From NCBI GenBank assembly GCA_013036995.1, contig JAAOXG010000039.1, positions 186,001-250,000 on the forward strand: 64,000 bases of DNA, read 5' to 3'. The notes beneath the pieces are model-generated. The model made no database searches, was not told where the DNA came from, and saw only the letters and a list, made by a program, of their open reading frames with translations. The stretch's first letter is position 1. Each line of letters begins with the position of its first letter. Source of the DNA: Lacrimispora defluvii. GTDB taxonomy: Bacteria > Bacillota > Clostridia > Lachnospirales > Lachnospiraceae. Positions 26,969 through 34,633 of the stretch are shown here, one piece after another. The position numbers were made by a program, and so were the translations under genes.

Positions 26969-27012
26969 AAGAGAGGGATCGAGATTTTTACATTGATCTC
27001 AATACCTCTCTT
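26969..27012 (-). terminator. Terminator after DEAD-box helicase gene
   Basis: Outer stem AAGAGAGG/CCTCTCTT with an inner GAGAT/ATCTC stem. It begins within a few bases of the helicase stop at 27015. T-runs flank it on both strands. Confidence 0.65.
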
Positions 27013-27014
27013 TT

Positions 27015-28391
27015 TTATTTGCTGCTTTTTCTTCTTGTTGAAAAACTATTATAGCTCTTTTTCTCTTTTAACGTCCCATCCGCTGTCATCCGATATTTTT
27101 TCTTTGTGGCTGTTGCCTTTTTTCCCGTTACGGGTTGTTGTGATTCTCTTTTTGATGTTGCATTGGATTTCTGTGAGGCCGGATGGCTTTTTGCCTTTTC
27201 TGTACGTCCTGTATCTCTTTTTGGCTGAGTGGTTTTTATTGCTGGAAAGTTATTTTTTAATGGATAGGGATGATCGCTCACCTCTGTCAATTTTTTTCCT
27301 ATTAACCGTTCAATATCTTTCAGCTGCTCTTTTTCATCAAAATCACAAAAGGATATTGCAGTTCCTGAAAGACCTGCTCTGCCTGTACGCCCAATCCGGT
27401 GTACATATGTCTCAGGAGTATCCGGCAAGTCAAAGTTTATGACATGGGTTAATTCATCAATATCGATTCCTCTTGCTGCGATATCTGTAGCAAGTAAAAT
27501 CCGCAGTGTTTTGTCTTTAAAGCAGCTGAGTGCACGCTGACGTGCTCCCTGGGATTTATCCCCGTGGATCGCCTGTGCCGATACGTTACTCCTTGCCAAT
27601 TGCTTGATCAGACGGTCCGCACCATGCTTTGTACGTACAAATACCAGGGCAGAAACAATCTCTTTATTTTCCAGAATGTGCAAAAGCAAATCTTTTTTAC
27701 TGCTTTTATCCGTGTAATAGAGATACTGGTTAATGGTATCCACAGTTGAAGATACCGGGGTTATTTTTATTTCCGCTGGATTTTTTAAAATCGTACCTGC
27801 CAGTCTGGCAATATCTGGTGGCATCGTGGCGGAAAAAAGTAATGTCTGCTTTTTGGGGGGTGTTTTTGCTATGATCTTTTTCACATCATTTATAAATCCC
27901 ATATCCAGCATACGGTCAGCTTCGTCCAGGATCAGTATTTTTAAATGATCTATATTTACAAGCCTTTGATCCATGAGTGCCAGCAGTCTGCCCGGAGTTG
28001 CCACAAGAATATCAACTCCCTGTTTTAATTCTTCCTCCTGGGGTTTTTGGGATACTCCGCCAAAGACCACACAGCTTTTTAAATTGGTAAACTGTCCGTA
28101 GGTATGAAAACTTTCATGAATCTGAAGAGCCAGTTCTCTGGTTGGTGTTATGACAAGCACCCTAATATTTTGTTTTGAAGTACCAGGGGCATTTTCCTTA
28201 CTTAGGAGCTGAAGGGTTGGTATGGCAAATGCGGCCGTCTTTCCAGTACCAGTCTGGGCACAGCCCAATAAATCCCTTCCTTCCAATATAACGGGTATTG
28301 CTTTTTCCTGAATCGGTGTGGGAGTTTGGTAATTTTCTTTTTCCAGTGCCTTAATAATATCAGGTATAATCTTTAAATCTTTAAACTGCAT
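27015..28391 (-). CDS. DEAD-box ATP-dependent RNA helicase
   Basis: A 458-residue RhlE/CshA-like helicase that unwinds RNA in ribosome assembly or decay. Motifs in order: Q motif with F3 and TPIQEKAIP, motif I AQTGTGKT (45-52), PTRELALQI, motif II DEAD near 153, motif III SAT, LVFVRTKHGADRL, ATDIAARGIDI and motif VI HRIGRTGRAG. The C-terminal 80 residues are Lys/Ser/Thr-rich, a typical RNA-binding tail. A small gene precedes it by 42 bp, and a strong hairpin lies in the shared leader. Confidence 0.93.
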   Translation of the reverse strand: MQFKDLKIIPDIIKALEKENYQTPTPIQEKAIPVILEGRDLLGCAQTGTGKTAAFAIPTLQLLSKENAPGTSKQNIRVLVITPTRELALQIHESFHTYGQFTNLKSCVVFGGVSQKPQEEELKQGVDILVATPGRLLALMDQRLVNIDHLKILILDEADRMLDMGFINDVKKIIAKTPPKKQTLLFSATMPPDIARLAGTILKNPAEIKITPVSSTVDTINQYLYYTDKSSKKDLLLHILENKEIVSALVFVRTKHGADRLIKQLARSNVSAQAIHGDKSQGARQRALSCFKDKTLRILLATDIAARGIDIDELTHVINFDLPDTPETYVHRIGRTGRAGLSGTAISFCDFDEKEQLKDIERLIGKKLTEVSDHPYPLKNNFPAIKTTQPKRDTGRTEKAKSHPASQKSNATSKRESQQPVTGKKATATKKKYRMTADGTLKEKKSYNSFSTRRKSSK

Positions 28392-28433
28392 GCATTCTCC
28401 TCTAAAATCTGTATTGTCTGACCTTTCTCACAA

Positions 28434-28595
28434 TTACTGTGAGATTTTATGCGTTCTTGTAAATTCAATTCCTATATTTTTATTTCTCTTTTCAACTTTA
28501 CCGGAACCAATCTTCTTTTCAGCCTGTAAAAAAGCATTCTTGGATTTCTTCTCTTCCAGTAATTTTTTCATTTTTTCTATATCTTTCATTGACAT
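28434..28595 (-). CDS. Small basic protein upstream of DEAD-box helicase
   Basis: A 53-residue reading frame not overlapped by another gene: MSMKDIEKMKKLLEEKKSKN followed by AFLQAEKKIGSGK and ending in TRTHKISQ. A good GGAGG lies 8 bp before the ATG. The protein is lysine-rich with a probable N-terminal amphipathic helix. It precedes the helicase by 42 bp on the same strand, which suggests a joint role in RNA handling; I do not recognise the family. Confidence 0.7.
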   Translation of the reverse strand: MSMKDIEKMKKLLEEKKSKNAFLQAEKKIGSGKVEKRNKNIGIEFTRTHKISQ

Positions 28596-28642
28596 CTCGT
28601 ATTCCTCCAATCGTTTATTAATCTATTATCTTTCAAAGGTAA

Positions 28643-28669
28643 AGGCTCTATTCTTCAAGAATAGAGCCT
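28643..28669 (-). promoter_or_regulatory. Strong hairpin in the leader of the small-protein/helicase operon
   Basis: AGGCTCTATTCTT and its exact complement AAGAATAGAGCCT are separated by a single base, giving a 27-base perfect hairpin about 50-75 bases before the small gene. Helicase genes of the cold-shock type often have structured leaders. On the minus strand the stem is followed by TTACCTTT, so attenuation is possible. The distance to the promoter is unknown. Confidence 0.5.
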
Positions 28670-28753
28670 CTAAAAACGTTTGAAAATAGTTACCTATCTA
28701 TGGTGTCAGTATACAGAATAAGTGGCTGTTTGTCAAGAATACAGGCTAATTAG

Positions 28754-30169
28754 TCAATATATGGTATTATTCCACGCCTTTGACAATTGCTCTATTCCTT
28801 TAATCAGTTGTTTTTCTGATACATTTCCAAAGCTTAACAAAACCATATTATTTGAATAATATTTAACATCATGCCAAAATATTGAAACGGGATAGACCAA
28901 TACCCCGTATTCCTTTGCACGGTCAATCATTTCTTTCTCCGTTAATCCCTGTGTCGATTCAAGCAGAATATGCAATCCAGCATTCTTACCATGAATAACT
29001 ACCTTATCACTCATTAATTCATGAATCAAACGTATCAGCAGATCATGCTTACGTTTATTTATAACACATAGCTTACGTAAATGACTTTCAAAATGACCAG
29101 AGCTAATAAATTCATAAAGAATTCGCTGTTGAATTATGGATACAGGCGATTGATATAATTTAAACTCTTCATTATAACGTTTCATCCATTTTTGTGGCAT
29201 TACCATATAGCTGACCCGTAAACTTGGAGATAAAGACTTGGACATGGTTCCAATGTATATAACATTATCATTTCCGGAAACACTACTGATTGATGGAATA
29301 GGTCTTGAATTGTAACGTAATTCACTGTCATAATCATCTTCAATAATTATTCCATTGTTTTTCGCAGCCCACTCCAATAAAAGCAATCTCTTTTGTATGG
29401 GCATAACTGCACCTATTGGAAATTGATGGGATGGTGTAACATAAATTACCTGAGCTGAGCTCTTTTCTAACTCCGTTACATTTACCCCGTCTTTTTCAAG
29501 GCTTACAGAGACCGTATTAAATCCATTATGCTCAAAAATCTCTCTTGCACCGAAATAGCCAGGCTCTTCAAAAGCGATTTGACTGTAAGTATTCCGGAAC
29601 AGCTGACTTAATAATGACAATGCAGACTCCAAACCGGAGCATAAAATAATCTGCTCTGCACTGCAGGAAACTCCTCTGGACTTCCTTAAATATTCTGCCA
29701 GTTTTTTTCTTAACTGCAGTTCACCCTTTGGATCACTATATATTATCATATCTTCTGCATTCAATGATGCCAACGCTTTCATTGAAACTTTCCGCCATAT
29801 ATTTTGTGGGAAATCCTGTGGACTTAAGTGTCCATATTGAAAATTACAAATAATATTTTCCTGTATTTCACTTCCTTTATGCTCTGTTGGAAACTCAACA
29901 TTCTTTTTGTCATTACCCAGGGAAAATATATTATGAATGTCCTGCACATAAAATCCGCTTCCAACTCTGCTTTCAACATATCCTTCTGAAGAAAGCTGCA
30001 GGTAAGCCTTTTCTACCGTATTTCTGCCAACTGCAAGTGATTCGGCAAGATAGCGGGTAGATACTAATTTTGAACCCTCAGGCAGCTCCCCTCTTATGAT
30101 TTCATCTCTAAGCTGTTCATAAATTTGTATATATTTAGGAGTTTGTATATTGTTATTTAATATTATCAT
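28754..30169 (-). CDS. MocR/PdxR-type regulator (GntR HTH plus aminotransferase domain)
   Basis: The start is set at ATG 30169 (MIILNNNIQTPKYIQIYEQL) behind GGAGGGG; the frame extends 18 codons further. The 471-residue protein begins with a GntR winged helix (LVSTRYLAESLAVGRNTVEKAY) and continues into a fold-type I aminotransferase domain with IIEDDYDSELRYNSRPIPS and the PLP lysine in YIGTMSKSLSPSLRVSYMV. Such regulators bind PLP or an aldimine. It is divergent, 117 bp away, from a flavin-fold protein of the pyridoxamine-phosphate-oxidase superfamily, its most likely target. Confidence 0.92.
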   Translation of the reverse strand: MIILNNNIQTPKYIQIYEQLRDEIIRGELPEGSKLVSTRYLAESLAVGRNTVEKAYLQLSSEGYVESRVGSGFYVQDIHNIFSLGNDKKNVEFPTEHKGSEIQENIICNFQYGHLSPQDFPQNIWRKVSMKALASLNAEDMIIYSDPKGELQLRKKLAEYLRKSRGVSCSAEQIILCSGLESALSLLSQLFRNTYSQIAFEEPGYFGAREIFEHNGFNTVSVSLEKDGVNVTELEKSSAQVIYVTPSHQFPIGAVMPIQKRLLLLEWAAKNNGIIIEDDYDSELRYNSRPIPSISSVSGNDNVIYIGTMSKSLSPSLRVSYMVMPQKWMKRYNEEFKLYQSPVSIIQQRILYEFISSGHFESHLRKLCVINKRKHDLLIRLIHELMSDKVVIHGKNAGLHILLESTQGLTEKEMIDRAKEYGVLVYPVSIFWHDVKYYSNNMVLLSFGNVSEKQLIKGIEQLSKAWNNTIY

Positions 30170-30286
30170 ATTTCCCCTCCAACTGTATCCTTTAAATAGT
30201 TCATAATTGGTTCTTCCATACATGCCAATTCAATATTATACTTATATTGCAAATATGTCAATTTACAAAACTACAGGAGGTTTCAT

Positions 30287-30655
30287 ATGTCCAACGAAAA
30301 ATTATATGAAGTTATTAGTCACGAAGGTGTAGTAGCAATTGTATCCAGCGGAAATGACGAACCACATGTGGTTAATACGTGGAATTCATATGTTGTCATA
30401 GAAAACAACAAAATGTTTATCCCTGCTGCCGGGATGCGCAAAACGCAAAAGAACATCGAACATAATAACCGGGTATTGGTCACATTAGGAAGCAAGGAAG
30501 TAATGGGTCACAAACATATGGGAGCAGGATTTCTGATCAATGGAACTGCAGATTTTCTGGAATCTGGCTCAGAATTTGATATGATGAAAGAGAAATTTCC
30601 ATTTCTGTCAAGAGTTCTGGAAATTACATTTGAGTCTGTTAAGCAAACAATCTAG
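30287..30655 (+). CDS. Pyridoxamine 5'-phosphate oxidase-fold flavin-binding protein
   Basis: A 122-residue split-barrel protein: EVISHEGVVAIVSSGNDEPHVVNTWNSYV, then MFIPAAGMRKTQKNIEHNNRVLVTLGS and a C-terminal VLEITFESVKQTI end typical of short single-domain members. Such proteins bind FMN or F420-like cofactors; catalysis is unassigned. It faces the MocR-type regulator across a 117-bp divergent promoter, which suggests regulation by that protein. AGGAGG lies 9 bp upstream of the ATG, and a terminator follows. Confidence 0.85.
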   Translation: MSNEKLYEVISHEGVVAIVSSGNDEPHVVNTWNSYVVIENNKMFIPAAGMRKTQKNIEHNNRVLVTLGSKEVMGHKHMGAGFLINGTADFLESGSEFDMMKEKFPFLSRVLEITFESVKQTI

Positions 30656-30685
30656 ACCTGAAAAACTATAATTATCAACTTTTTC

Positions 30686-30749
30686 GGGAGTTTTAAAGGG
30701 GCATCAGTTACAGTCACAGATTTAACCCTCTAAAACTCCCAATTTTTTT
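30686..30749 (+). terminator. Rho-independent terminator
   Basis: Stem GGGAGTTTTA(A)AGGG with ACCCTCTAAAACTCCC and a 25-base loop, followed by AATTTTTTTATA. It ends the flavin-fold gene. Confidence 0.8.
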
Positions 30750-30778
30750 ATACCTGGCATATTTTTCTGAAAACTATA

Positions 30779-32059
30779 TCACTCTTCTGCAAATTCAGGA
30801 TCGCAGATTTTACCAACAATAATTATTGCTATGGTATAAATCGTAAGTGTAAATACAAATGGTAAACGGCGGTCTATACTGGACAGCCAGCCTGCCAGGT
30901 AACCAAAGGGAGATGCAAATGCAATAGTAAAGGACATAATGAGAGCATTAATGCGAGCCCGTTCATCGGGATTGATGTTTAGCTGGAGCAAGGCATCTTT
31001 GCGAGGCATTACAAGTCCGCCTGCCACCGCCCCGACAAAAACATAGACGATAATAAATGGCATACTGCCAACAGGAGTCAGAATCAGCAGAACTGAGCAC
31101 GCGGCATATAGTACCAGACCGATCCAAATTGGTATCCGAAATTTCACAGATTCCAAACGGTGCTGTACACCAATCATGAAAATCAGCATTACAGCGGCAT
31201 TTAAAATTGGGAAAAAGGCTAGATAGCGGTCTGCAATTCCCAGCCTTTGGGTCACATACAGACTAAAAAAGCTGGTGTTTACCAGATTTGCTATATGTAG
31301 TATTACACAGACTATCAGCACTTTCACAATCTCTTTATTCATCAGTACTTTAGGTATTAAGTCCTTATATTCATAAATCATCTGAAAGACAGAGGTGTTT
31401 TTCGTTTCAGCCATACGAATCTTACCCTGACGGGTTTCTTCACAATACCGGAACGTAATAATCACTTTAATCAGCATATTCACAGCGAAAACAACATATA
31501 GGACACGTACAACGGGAACCACGGAAAAGGTATTGATCAGCAATCCAGAAATTGGTGCAAAAAAGATTGCAATCAGACCGCCAATATTTACCCATGTATA
31601 GATTCCGATTAAATCCCTGGAGTCTGCATCCTCTATCAGTAGACAGTACCACGCGGTCTGGTTAATCTGTTCAAAACTATTAAATAAAACTGCTGTTAAA
31701 AAGAACCAGAAATTACCAGAAACAGCCCATATGAGGCAGGCAACACTCCAGCCGAAGAAATCTCCCATCATGGTTGTGAATTTACGTCCCAGCTTATCAG
31801 TTAGAATACCTCCAATAAAAGAAAAAAGCACCTGAACAACCATGGAAACCGATAAAATCAAACCAATCTGAACGTCTGTTATTCCCTGTGTGTACATATA
31901 TAATGTGGCAAAAGGTGCAATTAAATTATAGGGAATCCCCCATAGAGGCTCCATTAAAATCAGAGTCTTTGGATTTCCCTTGTTATTCTTTAACAATTCT
32001 ATAAGTGGATGCTTTAACAACGTTTTTAGTTTTTGTGTTATATTTACTGGATTCTCCAT
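30779..32059 (-). CDS. MFS transporter
   Basis: A 426-residue major facilitator carrier with about 12 membrane helices and the loop 2-3 signature GGILTDKLGRKFTTMMGDFFG (a D-x-x-GRK motif), then EQINQTAWYCLLIEDADSRD and GGLVMPRKDALLQLNINPDE in the second half. Drug or sugar export are both possible; no substrate signature. The double GNAT gene lies 25 bp upstream on the same strand, so the two may form an operon in which an acetylase modifies a compound that the carrier exports. Confidence 0.88.
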   Translation of the reverse strand: MENPVNITQKLKTLLKHPLIELLKNNKGNPKTLILMEPLWGIPYNLIAPFATLYMYTQGITDVQIGLILSVSMVVQVLFSFIGGILTDKLGRKFTTMMGDFFGWSVACLIWAVSGNFWFFLTAVLFNSFEQINQTAWYCLLIEDADSRDLIGIYTWVNIGGLIAIFFAPISGLLINTFSVVPVVRVLYVVFAVNMLIKVIITFRYCEETRQGKIRMAETKNTSVFQMIYEYKDLIPKVLMNKEIVKVLIVCVILHIANLVNTSFFSLYVTQRLGIADRYLAFFPILNAAVMLIFMIGVQHRLESVKFRIPIWIGLVLYAACSVLLILTPVGSMPFIIVYVFVGAVAGGLVMPRKDALLQLNINPDERARINALIMSFTIAFASPFGYLAGWLSSIDRRLPFVFTLTIYTIAIIIVGKICDPEFAEE

Positions 32060-32084
32060 TTTGTGATCGTTTCCTTCTTCACAT

Positions 32085-33023
32085 TTACTTTAACTCAAAG
32101 TAATCCATAACCGATGTTTCCTGAAATCCGCAGGATTTGTATAAGTTGAGGGCCGTTCCATTTTCCGCAGCGACCTGAAGCATCACCTCTGTAGCTTTTG
32201 CATCTTTCAGCTTTTCTACCCCAAAAATGAGAATTGCCCCTCCATACCCTTTTCCCCTGAACTCAGGCAATACACCAAGCCCATAGATTCCGCCAGTACC
32301 ACCATCAGACATCTGAAGATTTACCTTCCCGATTATCCTATCTCCCTTTTCAGCAATATAGATCGTCATGCCTCGTTTTTCTTCCTCTTCGGGCAGAAGA
32401 ATACCACTATCCTCTGAATCCTCATTTTCTTCTTCCCAATCATCACCAAAATAAATCATATTTTGCCGGGTTATCTCTGAAGCATCTGCATTGACAGCTT
32501 TTCTGAATGTGATGCCGGAAGGCTGCTGTTTTTTCAACGTCTTATAAGATTTATGATTGAGATACATTTCAAATTCGGAAAATTTATAAACTGCACTGAT
32601 CTTTTTTAAAAACTCCTGACCGGAAATGGATTTTTTATCACACAAGGCCAGAATTCCTACTGCATTTCTTCTTCTGCATTCTGCAACAACCAGTTCCATC
32701 AATTTTGAAAAGATCCCCTGACGTCTGTGCATAGGGTGTACCATTCCTGTGATTTCCAATGGTTGAGAGATTCCTCCAAAACAGCATATCCCCATATAGC
32801 CAATTAATTCTTCACCGTTAAAGTACATGAATTCATTTATATCAGAAATTGGGGTGTCCGCCGTTCTGTTTTGAGCATCACTCAGTTTATAGTCCAGCTC
32901 AAGCTTCAGAGTGATTTGATCGTTCCGGGCGCATTGTATTTCAAGCATATGAATCAATTCATAATCTTTGTGGTCAAGATTACTTTTTAGCTTCAAATAA
33001 GCGCTTTCTGTTGTTTTAACCAT
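32085..33023 (-). CDS. Tandem GNAT acetyltransferase
   Basis: A 312-residue protein with two GNAT folds. The first has acetyl-CoA motif VHPMHRRQGIFSKLM at about 96-110; the second has VLPEFRGKGYGGAILIFG at about 250-267 and ends with the usual YKSCGF motif. The acidic insert DDWEEENEDSEDSGILLPEEEE sits between the second domain's first strands. It likely acetylates an amine on a small molecule or peptide. Co-transcription with the MFS gene downstream is likely. A structured leader lies upstream at 33058-33138. Confidence 0.85.
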   Translation of the reverse strand: MVKTTESAYLKLKSNLDHKDYELIHMLEIQCARNDQITLKLELDYKLSDAQNRTADTPISDINEFMYFNGEELIGYMGICCFGGISQPLEITGMVHPMHRRQGIFSKLMELVVAECRRRNAVGILALCDKKSISGQEFLKKISAVYKFSEFEMYLNHKSYKTLKKQQPSGITFRKAVNADASEITRQNMIYFGDDWEEENEDSEDSGILLPEEEEKRGMTIYIAEKGDRIIGKVNLQMSDGGTGGIYGLGVLPEFRGKGYGGAILIFGVEKLKDAKATEVMLQVAAENGTALNLYKSCGFQETSVMDYFELK

Positions 33024-33057
33024 ATAGAGTTCTCCTTTAAAATTTAGATATCATATC

Positions 33058-33138
33058 GCGACTCATTGAAAGAGTTTCTTTTGTCAGACAAAAAGGCAGA
33101 ACCAGACGTCAAACGGATGAATTTTATTGATGAGTCGC
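33058..33138 (-). ncRNA. Possible structured mRNA leader of the GNAT-MFS operon
   Basis: On the minus strand the leader opens with GCGACTCAT (complement of 33130-33138) and closes with ATGAGTCGC (33058-33066), a perfect 9-bp outer stem. Inside is the hairpin TTTTGTC-A-GACAAAA at 33079-33093. An 81-base element with an outer stem enclosing a hairpin just before a start codon resembles a riboswitch or attenuator, but I cannot match a known class. Conserved homologues would be needed for proof. Confidence 0.3.
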
Positions 33139-33227
33139 CATAAAAAAAACTATCCTCACCAAATTATACTTCATCTTCTTTGTGTCTGCTCCTGCCTTTT
33201 TTATTTTGCCAGATTTAACTGATTCAC

Positions 33228-33578
33228 TTAAACCATATGATATCCAAACCAATATGTAGCAATTATACTTGCCAGAAACAGATTAAAAAGACCATATCCA
33301 AAAAACAGGCCGGTTAAAAACCTCCTGATATTGGTGCTTTCATATGTAGTCAGTAACTGAATACCACCGTCAAGTATCATTGGAATCAAGAAAATCAAAG
33401 CATAAACGATTGGTGGGTGATACATTGCATAGGTAAATCCTAATAATAGGATCCCCACCAATTCACCGGTACATCTTGCACAAATAGGAAATTGCTTTCC
33501 ATTTAGAAAAAATGAACGTTCCGCCCTGCAATGGCAGCCAAAGAAAATTGGAAGCCATCGATAGAAAAAACCTCTCAT
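33228..33578 (-). CDS. DUF2085 family membrane protein
   Basis: The likely start is ATG 33578 (MRGFFYRWLPIFFGCHCRAE), 20 bp after the previous stop; the frame is open 29 codons further, overlapping that gene. The 116-residue protein has a Cys-His-Cys (GCHCRAERSF) and an ICARCTGE motif, both conserved in DUF2085 as possible metal ligands, and three or four membrane helices with LDGGIQLLTTYESTNIRRFLTG. Function unknown. It follows a zinc-ribbon membrane protein gene. Confidence 0.75.
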   Translation of the reverse strand: MRGFFYRWLPIFFGCHCRAERSFFLNGKQFPICARCTGELVGILLLGFTYAMYHPPIVYALIFLIPMILDGGIQLLTTYESTNIRRFLTGLFFGYGLFNLFLASIIATYWFGYHMV

Positions 33579-33598
33579 AACAAGTAGTGCCGCCGGTT

Positions 33599-33886
33599 TT
33601 AATAACCCGCCATAGCACCCAGAAGTCCCAGTCCAAACATTAATGCATAAAAAAGAATCATGCAAACAACGCTAATTAATGCGCCAATACCTGCTGCTTT
33701 CGCAGTCTTTGGTTTTGAATCTTTCCAAACCAGAAACAGAATTAATCCTACTAATGGAATACAGCAGCCTAAAAGTCCCCACCCAAAACCGCCATTATCA
33801 ACCACTTGAGGAGTCTGTGCCACACCACAATGCGGACAGATGGCTGCTTTGTCATCAATCTCTTTTGAACAATTTTTACAATACAT
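33599..33886 (-). CDS. Zinc-ribbon membrane protein
   Basis: A 95-residue protein: MYCKNCSKEIDDKAAICPHCG is a double-CxxC zinc ribbon, followed by a short linker and two hydrophobic helices around a WKDSKPKTAKAAG loop. Common in Firmicutes as an uncharacterised envelope protein. GGAGGAT precedes the ATG. Probably co-transcribed with the DUF2085 gene. Confidence 0.85.
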   Translation of the reverse strand: MYCKNCSKEIDDKAAICPHCGVAQTPQVVDNGGFGWGLLGCCIPLVGLILFLVWKDSKPKTAKAAGIGALISVVCMILFYALMFGLGLLGAMAGY

Positions 33887-34202
33887 CTTTTGTATCCTCC
33901 ACTGTTATATAATAATAATTTAAAATTAGAAGCAAATTGGATTTCTTCTAATATAATAAAATATACCATATTTTGACATATTATTCCATAATGTTTTGCA
34001 CAATTACAAAAAAACGTCACAATTACTATTGTTATTACATTTTCTACCACTAATCTGCAACATACCGTAACATTTTTCCGATTGTAAATATTTTAAACCA
34101 ATTATTATCTCAACATTACCAGTACTTTTCACTGCTTTATGTACTTTCAATGTATTACATGCTTTTAGATTAAAATAACATAATTTACCACACTAACAAT
34201 TA
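33887..34202. other. AT-rich intergenic region without a recognisable gene
   Basis: About 316 bases of low-complexity AT-rich DNA between the zinc-ribbon gene and the BlaI promoter. I see many stop codons in all frames, no hairpin with a T-run and no convincing RNA element. Confidence 0.6.
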
Positions 34203-34243
34203 TTGACGTCTTTGTCTAATTGTGTTAGACTAATTTAGTCTAA
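34203..34243 (+). promoter_or_regulatory. Promoter with overlapping triple operator of the BlaI-type gene
   Basis: A -35 TTGACG (34203-34208) and a -10 TAGACT (34226-34231) are spaced 17 bp. Over them lie three half-sites: GTCTAA at 34214, TTAGAC at 34225 and TAGTCTAA at 34236. They form two overlapping dyads, GTCTAATTGTGTTAGAC and TTAGACTAATTTAGTCTAA. This is a fitting site for dimers of the BlaI-type repressor that blocks its own promoter. Confidence 0.7.
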
Positions 34244-34268
34244 TAAGATTCGACAGGAGGTAGTTTCA

Positions 34269-34631
34269 GTGGAACAATATAAATTGGGTGAGATGGAGCA
34301 GAAATTCGCTGACATTATCTGGGCAAATGAGCCTGTCAGCTCCCGCACACTCACAGAACTATGTGAAAAAGAATTTGCCTGGAAGCGTACAACAACTTAC
34401 ACCATGCTAAAGCGATTGTGTGAGCGTAAACTGTTTGAAAATAATAACGGTACGGTCACTGCGTTAATGTCCAAAAACGAGTTTGGAGCCGCACAGGGCG
34501 AACAGTTTCTGTCGGAGGCTTTCGCTGGCTCGCTTCCACAGTTCCTGGCTGCATTTACCCGCAGAAAAAAACTGAATTCCAGAGAAATTGAGGAAATACA
34601 GAACCTGATTAATGAATACAAGGAGGAATAA
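34269..34631 (+). CDS. BlaI/MecI-family repressor
   Basis: A 120-residue winged-helix repressor with a GTG start behind AGGAGG. The sequence LGEMEQKFADIIWANEPVSSRTLTELC then WKRTTTYTMLKRLCERKLF is the BlaI DNA-binding core. The C-terminal dimerisation part contains the region around SEAFAGSLPQFLAAF where signal-dependent cleavage occurs in relatives. It is followed by a BlaR1-type sensor 2 bp after its stop. No beta-lactamase or PBP gene follows, so the regulon may lie elsewhere or sense another envelope stress. Confidence 0.92.
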   Translation: MEQYKLGEMEQKFADIIWANEPVSSRTLTELCEKEFAWKRTTTYTMLKRLCERKLFENNNGTVTALMSKNEFGAAQGEQFLSEAFAGSLPQFLAAFTRRKKLNSREIEEIQNLINEYKEE

Positions 34632-34633
34632 CA

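Noticed and set aside
33120-33140. TGATGAG motif recalling a hammerhead ribozyme core
   Set aside because: The required CGAAAC partner and three-stem arrangement are not present; the bases are part of the leader's closing stem.
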